Shown: positions 51,863 to 63,070, counted from the first letter of the stretch. The stretch: 64,000 nucleotides of DNA from Blastobasis lacticolella (GCA_905147135.1 LR990056.1:17432001-17496000), one strand, 5' to 3'. The notes: a model not told the origin generated them from the letters alone. Made by a program: numbers and translations.

Positions 51863-52379
51863 TTGAAATAGTTTAGGTCCATACATATTATATAAAAGTA
51901 TATTTACAAGATATCGTGACACCTAACCACAATTTTACAACCGCAAGGGCGAACCGCACAGAATCCTCGCTCTGCAATTACCACCGAAAACGGTAATTAT
52001 CACCCTAAAATGGTAATGGTATCGTGAGTATGGTAATCATGGTTACCATTACGGCTGCGGTCACTGTATTTCACACTATGGAGGTAGGTTCGCGGTGGGG
52101 TATTAATGGGTTTGTCTACAGAGTTATATTATCTGAAATCTATAAACTTAGGAACTATACAGTGTTCTTTATAGTTATTACTAGTGCTTCATTCGCGGGG
52201 CGTTCTACCTTTTTTTTACCACAAATGTGGTAAACAAGCTTACAGCATATATGGTAAGCAGTTACCGCAGTCCCCGTGTACCAGACTCAATGTTGAACTG
52301 TCCAGGGAAAACCTCTGTGTGGTTGTGAAAAATGTGTGGGAGAAAGTTCTTTTGGAAACGCGACCAATTTGGCTCTAAG
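51863..52379. other. Unassigned, rich in small inverted repeats
   Basis: TTTACCACA at 52215-52223 pairs perfectly with TGTGGTAAA at 52226-52234. GGTAATCATGGTTACC near 52036 is nearly palindromic. No gene. Confidence 0.55.
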
Positions 52380-52505
52380 GTGTGAGGATGAAATCCCTGT
52401 TGACACCTCAACCCTACCCTACCCCTACTCTACCCCTCTACACCTACCCAACACAATACCTACCCTACACCTACTTATAACATTGTATTACTGGTATCTT
52501 CGAAA
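52380..52505 (-). mobile_element. CCTACCC-rich Helitron-like remnant
   Basis: ACCCTACCCTACCCCTACTC and CACAATACCTACCCTACACC are the reverse of the TAGGGTAGG minisatellite in the elements at 6440-6795 and 33896-34504. Confidence 0.45.
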
Positions 52506-52555
52506 ACTGGTCCGAGGGTCTGACACATCATACTAGCCAAAATTACAATCTAATT

Positions 52556-52840
52556 TATAAATAAATATAAAAATATGCTTGGACAAATTCACACAGAGTC
52601 CCCCCCCCCCTACCCCTAAGTTTCAACCCCTAAGTGAACAAAGCTTGTGTTATGGGTGTTAGATAGATAACTGATAAACTACTTATATATAATTTTTTAT
52701 AATACATATTGTACTTATTATACATACTACACCCAGACTTGTAACGGAAATAAAAAATCATCTTTTTAATTTCTACTCAGCCGGGAATCGAACCCTTCCT
52801 CTGCGTGCAGACCAACTGAACCACTCGGGTCGTCTAACCA
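52556..52840 (-). mobile_element. SINE-A, diverged, with poly-C patch
   Basis: Order conserved, but the end motif is replaced by GAGTCCCCCCCCCCTACCCC. The head carries the extra-base form (CCAACTGAACCACTCGGG). Confidence 0.75.
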
Positions 52841-52849
52841 AACTTACTT

Positions 52850-52900
52850 ACTTACGACTCAGCGACCCAAAGTGGATCTCGGCCTCCGACACCACATATC
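52850..52900 (-). mobile_element. LINE 3' tail with (ACTT)n
   Basis: ACTTACTTACTTACGACTCA then GCGACCCAAAGTGGATCTCG. It is the reverse of the tail at 15100-15172. Confidence 0.6.
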
Positions 52901-53157
52901 GCGAGTCAATTTATAATCAAAACTTTTAAAATGTATAATTAAAATTAGACTACATAATAAGTTGAGCAAAATCGTCCGTCCGTCCGTCAGCTTCCCGTTG
53001 ACCTAGCTTTCGGCTGCGTTCTCTTTCCGAGTGAGCGGCGCCTGCGCAGCGCATCTTGCTAATGTCAAGGCAGAGCCGAGGGTGAGCATAGTATACAGCG
53101 TGAGCTGTCTATATGGGTCAATTTCATTTCATAATTTGCGTACCGCAAATTCGTAAT

Positions 53158-53275
53158 TTTGCAGCGTGGGTACCAGCTGGATGCGGAAAGCACAAGACCG
53201 GCCTTTGTGGAGACCTCTGGGGGAGGCCTATGCCCAGCAGTGGACGTCTTCTGGCTGATGTTATGATGATTATGA
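53158..53275 (+). pseudogene. RTE-like LINE 3' end
   Basis: A C-terminal segment like that at 44295, then GGCCTATGCCCAGCAGTGGA and CTTCTGGCTGATGTTATGAT. The reverse of the same end is at 9165-9225. Confidence 0.65.
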
Positions 53276-54029
53276 ATTTACCTGCTCTGCTCTCATTTAT
53301 TTGGGGTCGGAACAATATGTTGTCTTTCTCCATTCATCCCAATCCGCTGTCATCTCCATGCTCACCTCTCGCTCACTAATATCTCTCATCACACAATATA
53401 TCTATATTTTCCTTAGTCTTCCCCTTTCTTTGTTTCCAACCATATTAATATTCAATACATTTTTGGTAACTTGATTTTCTTCTCTCCGCATATTATGGCC
53501 GAACCATGACAAGCGGCTACTTTGAATCTTGTCACCATTGGGGCCATTTTCAAGCTTAATTCGTGAACAACGTGACCAATTTTATTTATTACTTCTTTTT
53601 GCGAATAGAAAAGCCCCGCAACAAACTGAAACTTAGGACATCAACTTTACGCGAGACTTCTTGATGCCTCTACTATAAGAACAAATTACGCTATCTCTAT
53701 ATACTGACCCATTTACATAAATTAAATGACGCCGTTTTAAAATGTCCATTAATTTTGAGCGTTGGTCGTGACCTAGCATGACTTATTTTGAAAAAAGACT
53801 TTAGTCGCCAGTGGCGCCATCTATAGTTCGTGCCAAATATATTGGCAATCGCAGACATTGATCCCTGGATCGGAACCATTGTGTAAGTGATCACAGTGAT
53901 CGTTGTAATGATTCAAATATTCGTTACAACTTCATGAAATACCTAGAACAGTTTTCATATACTTTTCATGAGATAATGCCGGTTCTTGGCCGAGGGGTTT
54001 GGCACGCCATTGCCAATTCATTTCATTCG
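53276..54029. other. Unassigned, 0.75 kb
   Basis: Includes GTGGCGCCATCTATAG near 53812. No gene or clear repeat. Confidence 0.35.
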
Positions 54030-54082
54030 ATGACCTGAGTGGTTCAGTTGGTTAACATGCCAGTCCGCCACGCAGAGAATAA
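54030..54082 (+). mobile_element. SINE-A head fragment
   Basis: GATGACCTGAGTGGTTCAGTTGG and CAGTCCGCCACGCAGAG. Extra-base head subfamily; body missing. Confidence 0.6.
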
Positions 54083-54678
54083 TTGTATGTATTGTCATGT
54101 ATGAGATTAGTGTAATAAATGGATTATTTATTTATTTAACCACCTCTCCATCACTGATCGCAGCAGCCTGGTTTCTACAAACTTTACATAGCCTCAGCAA
54201 AAACTCCAGTGATCTGTTCCAAATTCCTCAGAGAACAACAAACAAGCGTTTGTTCCCGCGACCTTATTCCCACAAGATTCTCAAATCGCAACACCTATTG
54301 TGCTCACAATGTGCACCCACAACCTTATTACAAGGCCGTAGGGTATAATTTCCTAGGCTAATTAGAGTTTTTGGTCTGAAGTCTGAACGCTGTGCAGTTA
54401 AAGTATGGATTGACAATGTAACTAATTAAAATAGCCGTGGTGGTGTAGCGGCCGTATTACGTATTTTATTATCTAAGTCTTTGGCAATGGAATTAGAACT
54501 TTATTGTAATAGTTTTATGTTACATTGTCACTCTCGCTCTCAGATATGAAGCAGCTACTACTCATTTTTTTGCTACTGGGCTCGAAAATGAAATGCAAGA
54601 ACAAAAGTGTAAAAATAATCCCAAAGGATGGACTTTTTAAAATCATTGAAATATTGATAAATATTATCGCATTCAAAA
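54083..54678. other. Unassigned
   Basis: No recognised gene. The short frame over 54097-54348 has no motif. Confidence 0.35.
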
Positions 54679-55238
54679 TGCGTCGGTAGCCGGGCGGTAG
54701 AGTATCCAACTCGTAAGCGAGAGGTACTGAATTCTGCTGCGGCCATGTATAAATGACTCTTTTCTCAGTTATGTACATTAGTTGAATTCTAACCGATGCT
54801 CTTACGGCGAGGAAAACATCGTGATGAAACCTGCAAATTCAGACAACTGAATTTGTAACCATGATCAGTTCAGGTTCCCCAGGTAGCTCCACTGTAATTA
54901 CCTGATCGCCAAATCCTGAATGTATGTATGTATGTACGAGTATGTATGTAATCTCTTTATTACATCAATTTATAACATTACAGGAAATAAAAATACAGTT
55001 TATAATGTAAAGGCGAGCTTATTCCACAACGGGATTTCTCCCAGCTAACCTTTGATAAGCCGAGAAGACCTTTGATGAGCGGTGAAGGCAATTAAGAGCA
55101 TAAACAATTAACTATAAAGAATATAACCCCCATATATACATATGAGGATGTAAATATAGGCAGACTGAATCATGGTCAAGGCGGACCCCGGGCCCTCGTT
55201 CTCGAGAGCACAACCGGGACATTAACGCCAAAATGAAG
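54679..55238 (+). mobile_element. SINE-B interrupted by a LINE tail
   Basis: Head and body at 54679-54920, 3' end at about 55166-55238. CTGAAT occurs at both junctions as a short target duplication. Confidence 0.75.
54921..55165 (-). mobile_element. LINE 3' tail with (TATG)n, nested in SINE-B
   Basis: TGTATGTATGTATGT, then TCTCTTTATTACATCA and GCGAGCTTATTCCACAACGG, as in 63236-63400 where LINE coding sequence follows. Confidence 0.7.
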
Positions 55239-55654
55239 TAAAATCGAATGGATATTTATAAAAACACTTTTTCAAATAATCTACCCTGGGGTTTATTTTT
55301 TATAGTGGCAATTTGATTACACTTCGATCTCAAATTTCATCTCCAAGTATAGAGTGCTTTAAGAAACCTGTCGTTCCTACCCATTCTTACACAGCGGTTC
55401 TAAACACAGGAATCTCGCGTGTCCATCTAATCTGGTACAGTCATCTGCAGTTCATACACGGCGCGTCTTTCGCAAAACAAACCCACGAACAGCTGTCATA
55501 GTTGAGCAAATGAGACAGTATCTGCGAAAGATCGCGTCAATAGGTACCGTCGGCTAGACAAGCTATTAGTATGCGAGATGCTTCTTGTGGAAATAACGAT
55601 CTGGGGGCTGGCTTTTGTTAGTGTATATTTCGGGTTTAGATTGACATTAATGAT
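55239..55654. other. Unassigned
   Basis: No repeat or gene recognised. Confidence 0.35.
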
Positions 55655-55952
55655 GTTACGACCCAGGTTACTTATCAGGTAATTACAGTGGAATAACTGC
55701 CATCTGACCTCCCTGACCCTGCTACCAGTGGAACCTGACCAGTTTCGATCATAGTTACCCATACAGTCGCCTGAATGTGCTGGTTTCATCACGAGGTTTT
55801 CCCTACCCTAAGAGCATCGGTTAGTGTTCAACTAATGTACAATTGGACATAACTCATTAATGACCTAAAGAGTTGGCACATGGCTGCAGTGGGATCCGGT
55901 ACCTCTCGCTTTTACGAGTCAGATACCATAACCAATCGCCCGCCGACGCTCC
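55655..55952 (-). mobile_element. SINE-B, near full length
   Basis: CAGGTAATTACAGTGG through the tRNA-like head (CTCGCTTTTACGAGTCAGAT, CGCCCGCCGACGCTCC). The 3' end segment (GGACCCCGG region) is missing. Confidence 0.7.
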
Positions 55953-56488
55953 TTCCGCCAACAACTGTACCACATCAGAACCAAACATCCTAAGATAAAA
56001 TTTAAAAAAGACACTTCTCGTGTTCCGGTTTCCTATGCTGACCGTACCCGCCTAGGATCCAAGCCATATGCTACTTACGATAAGTAGCTCTTGACTGAGA
56101 GTTGATCAAATCAGTTACATAAGGGTTCCAGTTTGCTAGGTTTCATTTTATAAGCAGGTTGCACAGCCAGCGATGGGGTTATATGGTAGGGGCAAAGGTT
56201 GAGAGTAGGTAGGTATTACACGGCTTTAAAGAATGTAGTGGTAGAGGTACCTTAGTTTCATTCGAAAGAACCGTTTAGTAAGTTTATCTTAAAATATTGT
56301 AAAGTATTAGATGGCTATAGTCGATATGATAGAAGTGTATGGCAGGGTTGGAAGAGGAGACCGAGATGTTATTTATTTATTTATATCAGCCTGAACCAAT
56401 TATATCATCCCACTGCTGGGCAAAGGCCTCCATACCATACTTCGCCTATCCATACTTCGCCATCGTTTTATATAGTGTGCTTTCAGTC
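55953..56488. other. Unassigned with a small LINE tail
   Basis: 56385-56470 contains CCCACTGCTGGGCAAAGGCC, a reversed RTE-type end. Otherwise nothing. Confidence 0.4.
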
Positions 56489-56754
56489 CATCATCATCAT
56501 CATCACAGCCCATAACAGTCCACTGCAGGACTTTGGGCCTCTCCCACAAATGGGAGGTTATTGCCATAATCTCCACGCTTGGCAGGCGGGTTGAAGATCG
56601 CAGTGTTATAATAACAATGGAAAACGCTGCTGCCCATTTTCCAGTCTACGGAGGCGCTTAAATCTTTTGCCTCGAAAACATTAGTCGCCTTGTACGACAC
56701 CCATGAGTGTAAGGGGTTGGTGCTATTCTACTCTGCCGGACACCACACGGCCGT
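56489..56754 (+). mobile_element. SINE-C copy
   Basis: (CAT)n, CACAGCCCATAACAGTCCAC to CGGACACCACACGGCCG, near complete. Confidence 0.8.
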
Positions 56755-58034
56755 CCCTGTCCATACAAATTTTAAATTCCGTTCAGCTTTGAAACGATAT
56801 ATTCGATATAGAGAATTTGTGACAAAGCACAAGCACAGACATTGGTTTCTGGATCACGTCTTGTAGACGTTTTCCTTTGACTCCATTGGCTTTTATAGCG
56901 TGAAGTTGAAAATATTATCAATTTACGTTTGTATGGAACGCCGACTGGGCCAGTGACGCTTTCGAAGACAGAGATGTACGTACATATAATCACGATCGAA
57001 TCGGAGATATTCTAAAGAAAGGCCTAGAGTACCTTAAACCGATGAGCGTGTATGAAAAGATTGATGAATGGGAAAGTGTTATGTCCGACCGCAGGCCAAT
57101 TTCTGGCCGATGCCAATTAAACAACCTTCGGCTTAAAAACTCAAGTAAATTCAAGATTGCACTACAAGCTACAATTAATAAAATGATTAAAAAATGTACA
57201 TATTGAACTTTGATTGACTATTATAAAAAAGGGAATATAATTAATCTCTAGATGTTGATCTGGACGTGTTTAAAATATTCCTTGCAATTTATTTGTTAAA
57301 AATTATAACAACTGCCTTCGGCGCAACGTGTTGTTGTTTCGGCCGTGTTTCGGGTGTCGAAGGTTTCCCGAAGTGTTTTTTTTTCCTTGAGGTAACCAAA
57401 GCTGAAGCCGAAACTTCGGTCGGACACTATAGAAGTGAGTAAGGTTTATCAGAACCGTAGCAAGTGAAATAATGTGGTATCTACTTTGTCCTACGAGAAA
57501 AAGGTGTAACGTTCTGCTTGGATATCTGCTTATGTATAGTCGGTGTTCGCTAGTCACGACACAACTGCACATCGTTTACATCGCTGAACAAAGCAATGTA
57601 TGCAGTGGCAGTCGTCTGATGGCGAATGGTCGATTACAATGCAAGCTTTTACACGAGGAACTTGGTATGTAAAAGTTAGGCTATTATGTAGGCCATCTAT
57701 ATGTCGGGAAGGTTGATTCTCCTGTGAAGGAGGTGACCATCAGAAGGTATTTCTCAAGTTGTTTTCGTTGAAATAATACTTCTCCATAGTAGTTTAATTA
57801 TCATCATCATCTGAGCGGTTAGTCCCAGCTCCTGCCAGGATCCGCTACCCGACTCATTGTCCTCCATTTTGCCATTTTCATAGTAGTTTGATTCGTCTGC
57901 GAAAATAACCTTCGCATACAATCTCACTGCATACATTTATAATGTCCGTTTGCTCTGCGGCTGACCGGATCTAATATTTTGTATTGAATGGAAACATAAT
58001 GTATCTAAGAGATAAGTAAATACAATGATGTTTA
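56755..58034. other. Unassigned, 1.3 kb
   Basis: 57300-57425 is rich in CTTCGG/CCGAAG words, and a related word set lies at 57083-57135. The short open frame at 57472-57672 has no recognised domain. No gene called. Confidence 0.4.
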
Positions 58035-58290
58035 TGTGGCCCCGTGGGCGACCCAAGAAATGATGGATTGATAGCTGATTCGGATGCGAGAGCCAATGGC
58101 CTACGACGCGAGGATGCCGAAGACCAGGCGAAGTGGAGAATAATGAATATGTATGTCGTAGACGGTAATGAGCCTAGACATCATTTTGACTCAGAAACGC
58201 AACGTCAATCGAAGCGCTACCTTGCGGTGGTGAAGATATCATATCCGGCGCGCGATCGTAACGAACACTTTGCATTCGACCATTGACGAG
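58035..58290 (+). pseudogene. LINE C-terminal fragment (RTE-like)
   Basis: Frames read RGRPKKWW and, one frame over, DARANGLRREDAEDQAKWRI, the RPKKRW..D..R..DAxDRxKW ending of RTE-type LINEs. A frameshift separates the two pieces. Confidence 0.6.
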
Positions 58291-58796
58291 TCAAGACGTG
58301 TAACTAGCTGCTCGTCCATTGAAGAGAGAAGAAGTCTTGATTTATTGCCTCACGTCACAAAGCCGTACTCCATAATGGAAAGTGTGAGTACAGAAGGGAC
58401 TACCAAATTATAATGTGGACAAGGACGCACATGAAAAGATTCCCTGGCGCACCTTGAGTTTCAGGCTCGCGGGATGGCCATGGGTGTTGGCGGGTCTTCC
58501 AGTGACCCACGGGTTCTGTAGTCCCACATTATTATCTGCTACTGAAATTATCCTAAAGTCATCCTAACCTTTCATTGTTTCCTATTTTTATTGTAACATC
58601 CCTTTATAATCTCAATACACTGTTAACCTGTTCGGCTGATCTTTATTTTCACGAAAGTATTCCGAAAATACCTTCTGATGGATCTCTCCCATGCTAGAGT
58701 CTGCCCTAAGTTACGACTTGTATTTATTTGTATTTGTATCACTTGTCGTCGAATAACGATACTTTATTTCTTTACTTCAACACGCATACCTAATAT
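58291..58796. other. Unassigned
   Basis: No gene. Decayed LINE-tail-like words (TATTTATTTGTATTTGTATC). Confidence 0.35.
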
Positions 58797-58875
58797 CCTC
58801 ATCATCATCTTGGCTTCGGTTCCAGTTGTAGGTACTCGTATACGAGGGCCGGGATGACATTTATCTTGGTCCACT
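58797..58875 (-). mobile_element. SINE-B end fragment
   Basis: CTCATCATCATCTTGGCTTCGG and TACGAGGGCCGGGATG. Strongly decayed. Confidence 0.45.
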
Positions 58876-58915
58876 TCACACGGTCACACATTGGTGGTGA
58901 GTGTGTTCGCACAAT

Positions 58916-59115
58916 TTCTTTTTATTTCGTAAAGTTGGCAAACAGGCAAGCGGACCTGATGGAAAGTGGTCACCACTACCTATAGACATTAGCAACACCA
59001 AGAGTATCACCAATGCGTTGCCCACCTCTATAACACGTTGTTCTGGTAGTAAAAAAACAAATGTCCTTGTACTGCCTGAGTCACGGTTCCCCAAATCCCC
59101 ACCCCATGGAGCACT
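58916..59115 (-). mobile_element. LINE 3' tail, family D
   Basis: AAACAGGCAAGCGGACCTGATGG to CCCCAAATCCCCACCCCATGG. Confidence 0.65.
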
Positions 59116-59780
59116 GGCGACCATAATCACCAGCAGAAACACAATTGAAAAGAGTATTGTTTAGCTGCGGTATTCTGTAAGGTGTAGGTTCTTCCCCTGT
59201 CGGGCGGCTCCAATTCGAACGGGATACCCCGAAGTAGGGCTACTTCTCTTTTTGTTGGCCCACATGTCCTGTAGTACCTAATATCCTGTGTACAGAAATA
59301 CACACAATTATCCGCTCTCAGTGCATGATTGCAAGGCATCGCAGGCCGGATATGTTTACTAGTTAATCGAAGTATTTAGCAATATTTTTAAAGTACGTAT
59401 GTAGCGTCGATAAACAGCAAGCGGTAAACAATTTTGAAATCACGTTGGAATTTTCAACTTTCAACTAATATTTTTATAATTTACTTAAAATGTACTGCTA
59501 TTATGTATGTATATTGACAACGTGTAATAATTACACAATTTATATAGTTTAGTTGTATTTAGTGTTCATACGTCAGGACATGTCCCCTCAGTATACCATC
59601 ATTACAGTTTGCATCGTCCCCAATCCCAATATTGAAGCCAAGACGATTATTCTACACACAAAAACCATGTCGCCAACATTGTGTTTAACACCAAACCCAG
59701 CCAGATGTTATCAGTAGCAGAGAGCATGCAACAGAACACGTCATATAGCACCAGGAAATGGTGAAAGGTCCCCTTGAACT
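59116..59780. other. Low-repeat sequence upstream of a candidate promoter
   Basis: No repeat family of this window is seen from about 59350 to 59780. This makes it one of the few stretches that look unique. Confidence 0.4.
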
Positions 59781-59848
59781 TATAAAAAGCGGCGTCAGCT
59801 CGCGTGCTCATGCGTCGTGACGGCTGCTCGTGGCTCAAGATAACAATG
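59781..59848 (+). promoter_or_regulatory. Candidate TATA promoter with short first exon
   Basis: TATAAAA at 59781-59787, a TCATGC possible start near 59808-59813 (about 28 bp downstream), and ACAATGG at 59844-59850 with good insect start context. GTAAGG follows four codons later (59858-59863) as a possible donor. This layout matches many insect secreted-protein genes with a tiny first exon. No second exon was recognised, so it is only a candidate. Confidence 0.3.
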
Positions 59849-60177
59849 GCTAAGTCTGTAAGGTTTCTAGACACGCGTCGGATGCAGAGTTTTCACATTT
59901 CATAGCGCTTCCTTGTTGCTATTAGTGGGGTAGTTGTGGCTTTTCCGAGGTCTGTATAATATGCCTGTCTTGTATAATACAATAAAAGGGTACCACGCGC
60001 ATAGATGAAAGGTTAGGCTTTGAAAATTTTTATGTTAGTTGGTGCGCGTGAAAGTATTTTGAGAGATTTTAGAGTGTGGACAACTTTTTTAAACATCTGA
60101 TTATTGATTATACATAATTAGAATGCATAAACCAAACAAAACAGAGAGACAAATCTGAACTATAAAATAAACATCTG

Positions 60178-60532
60178 GCGGTAATGTCCCGGTTCTGCTC
60201 TCGCTTAAGAGGGTCCGGGGTCCGCCTTGACCGTGATCCAGGATTTGGCAGATCAGGTAATTACAGTGGAGTGACTCCCATCTGACCTCCGTGACCCTGT
60301 TACCAGGGTAACCTGATCAGATTGGATCATGGTTACTGGATCATGGTTACACTTTCAGTCACCTGAATTTGCAGGTTTATCACGATGTTTTCCAGCACCG
60401 TAAGAGCATCGGTTAGCATTCAACTACATAAAACTCAGAAAAGAGTAATTTGTACATAGCCGTACTGGGATTTGAACCCGGTACCTCTCGCTTACGAGTC
60501 GGATACCTTAACCACTCGGCTACCGACTCTCC
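60178..60532 (-). mobile_element. SINE-B, full length
   Basis: CGGTAATGTCCCGGTTCTGC to CTCGGCTACCGACTCTCC, with the GGATCATGGTTACT segment duplicated in tandem (near 60325-60350). The head is intact. Confidence 0.8.
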
Positions 60533-61063
60533 TATCCAGTTTGGGATAATAAGTCAAAAATTTAGTTGCAAGATTTTACCCACACGTATTGACTCAAAGT
60601 AACTAACAGGGCAAGTTATAAAAGCTCGCAAATATCATCATAACATTGATGCAACGACCCCACCTCATAATTAGCAACTATTTCTAGATTACTACAATCT
60701 AGATCGCCACCGCAACACTTTATTACTACACGCACCTTAATCTGAATCTAAATAAACCACCGCAGCACTAAACGTCTGTTAGTACTATTCAATTATGAAC
60801 TTTGATACGCGACATACGCCGCTGGCGCAATGTCTGGTCCACACACGTAAGTACTGGCTACACACGTGTCTGGTCCACACACGTAAGACACACGTGCGAT
60901 ACTGCGCGGGCGCGCCTACCACTGCTTTCACTAAACGACGTTGCATGTTTCCATTGGCCGTGTGGTGTCCGGCAGAGTAGAGTTTCGACTTGCAAATGTC
61001 GTACAACGTATTGCATTGGTAAGAGATTAAAATATACGTATGTTATTGAGTTTGAAATTATGT
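60533..61063. other. Unassigned with a SINE-C scrap
   Basis: 60830-60900 contains a short tandem repeat (GTCTGGTCCACACACGTAAG twice). 60956-60982 is a SINE-C end (GGCCGTGTGGTGTCCGGCAG). No gene. Confidence 0.5.
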
Positions 61064-61270
61064 GGTAGCCTTTGCCCGCGACTTAGTCAGCTTAAAATTT
61101 GGCAATTCGTTCCGACCTCGTTCCTGCGAGAACCACATTGAATTTCAGTATAAATTATAGCCTATATGCTATTCTGGGCTATAACCTACATTACTGTCTA
61201 AATTTCATCAAAATCCGTTCAGTAGTTTCAGATACATCCGTCCATACAATCTTTCGCATTTTAGTAGGAT
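61064..61270 (-). mobile_element. Non-autonomous Helitron-like element, near complete
   Basis: On minus it starts TCCTACTAAAATGCG after A. It passes ACTACTGAACGGATTTTGAT and GGTTCTCGCAGGAACGAGG, and ends AAGTCGCGGGCAAAGGCTAC. About 205 bp. Confidence 0.65.
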
Positions 61271-61897
61271 CGGAAGTCAAAAGTGATTGTAATGCTTGTG
61301 CCTCAGACAATAGGCAGATAGGTAGTCAGGACCAAAAAAAGGAACGCATCGTTATTTTCCAGGCAAATTTCCACTAATGTGGAGTGGAGTGTTTATTCAA
61401 TGATGTATTTATACTTATTAATGATCCGACTCGCTGTAAAGAGTTAAAAGGTCTGCTGTCCACCTTATAGATAGGGGGCCGTACAGGCTGTCTTGTAATA
61501 ACGTGTTACTACTAAACTAGATAGCCTAGACTTAGCAACTATCAATTAGGTCATACTAACATGTTACAATATTAATTTAATCAAGCAATTAAGAAGGCAA
61601 TGAGCTTACAAAAAAACATGCCTGCAAATGTCAGCGTCAAGTGTACTCGTATACCATTAATTACGATGCTTTTAGATGTCACGGTCATACATTACATACA
61701 TACATAATCACGCCCGTTACAATGTAATTTGTATACAAGTCATGTGTAACAATTTACTGTCCAATCAAAACCGTTACATTTCAGTCAGGCCAATGGTAGG
61801 CCGTACTATGTAGATACTTGTTCCAATACTTCGAATGAAGTTTTAATGTCAAAGCACTTAAATCCAAATTAATGGTTTTTATTAGTGTTTAATCTAA
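61271..61897. other. Unassigned
   Basis: No repeat or gene recognised. Confidence 0.35.
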
Positions 61898-62092
61898 AAA
61901 GCGGCACTGGTATAGTAGTGGAGCGCTTGCAAGACCGATATCCAAGGTTAGGCAACGTTCGCAATGCCCAGTAACTGGATGGGTGACAATTTAGTACTTT
62001 GAAGCTAGTCGAATTTCAGTACCGCTACCACCTCGCCAATTGTTAGGTTTGCGAAGCGAGGTTGACCATTTGGTCTTCCACTGGGAACCTTG
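61898..62092 (+). mobile_element. 5S-rRNA-like SINE
   Basis: 61940-61987 reads TCCAAGGTTAGGCAACGTTC and ACTGGATGGGTGAC. These line up with the 5S rRNA internal promoter (box A-like AAGTTAAGCAACGTCG, box C-like TTGGATGGGTGACC) in the right order and spacing. A non-5S body follows (TTTGCGAAGCGAGGTTGACC, TTGGTCTTCCACTGG), then (TATT)n. The body end recurs at 51793-51862. It is not a 5S gene because the flanking stems do not match. Confidence 0.55.
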
Positions 62093-62579
62093 AAAGTATT
62101 TATTTATTTATTCAAGTAAGGTACACCTGCAGAACATATACCTATTGTTACGTCATAAACAGTTTACATTAAAGTTATTCTAATACGAGTCCCATATTGG
62201 TGACACAACATTCTCGTTCAGTGTCATTTAAAACCAAATAAAATAAAGAAAAAGGAATTTAGTATAAACTAAACATAAAAATTTAAATAATGTTAAACTG
62301 CCCAGAGAATTGGAAAAGAGATCAATTTGTGACGATTTTTGTTGGAATCCTTTATAGGTTTGGCATTTGCGGGAGGCAGGAGAGTGAGATCCGATATTAG
62401 TCCTAGCTATTGAACTACTTGTTAAGATTCGAGGCATCGGTTTTCTAGGTAAGTTAAATGGTACGCTAGTTAAATGGTAAGTAGTTAAACAGTCTCGGGA
62501 GCCAATTATATTATCAACAGCCAGGTTAACTTTGAGGTGCTTTTTAAGTATGTCCAGTCAGTAATTTTTTTGGCACACA
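62093..62579. other. Unassigned
   Basis: (TATT)n start, possibly the tail of the SINE or of a reversed LINE. No gene. Confidence 0.35.
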
Positions 62580-63070
62580 ATATACCGTAGCAGTGGCGTA
62601 GCGTGCCCTTCGGGGGCCCCGTATCAATTATTGTGTAGGGGCCCCTCTAGCAGATACCCCCAACTACATGTACTAATGAGTAACTTAAATCCTAGTCTCA
62701 GCTTAAGTCAATAAATGGACAAGCATAGCGAGCTCTACATTTGTGTGACAAAAGTCTCTAACAGTCAGTTTCGCTAGGTAGGGCTAGGAATTTTTGATAT
62801 ATTGGCCTTTGGCTTGGCTATATTAATACCTTGCGCGATTATAACATATATAATTGAATGAGCGAGCGCAGCGAGCTCGAAATTTTTGTAATTTATCCAT
62901 TAAAGCCTTGCGCGATTTAAATAAAAAATTCCGTAAAATCAGCAAAATGACGATAGCGCCGGACTATCTCGAAATTTTTGACGAGAATTTATAATAAAAT
63001 CAACTTCGCGCGCGCTAATGAGCGAGCGTAAGAACTCGAAATTTCTTGATATTTTGGCTATCAAAACGTT
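62580..63070. repeat. Degenerate repeats with GAGCGAGCG and CTCGAAATTT
   Basis: GAGCGAGCGCAGCGAGCTCG at 62862, a relative at 63024 (GAGCGAGCGTAAGAACTCG), CTCGAAATTTTTG at 62876 and 62968, and TTGCGCGATT at 62832 and 62908. It begins with GTGGCGTAGCGTGCCC. Type unknown. Confidence 0.5.
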
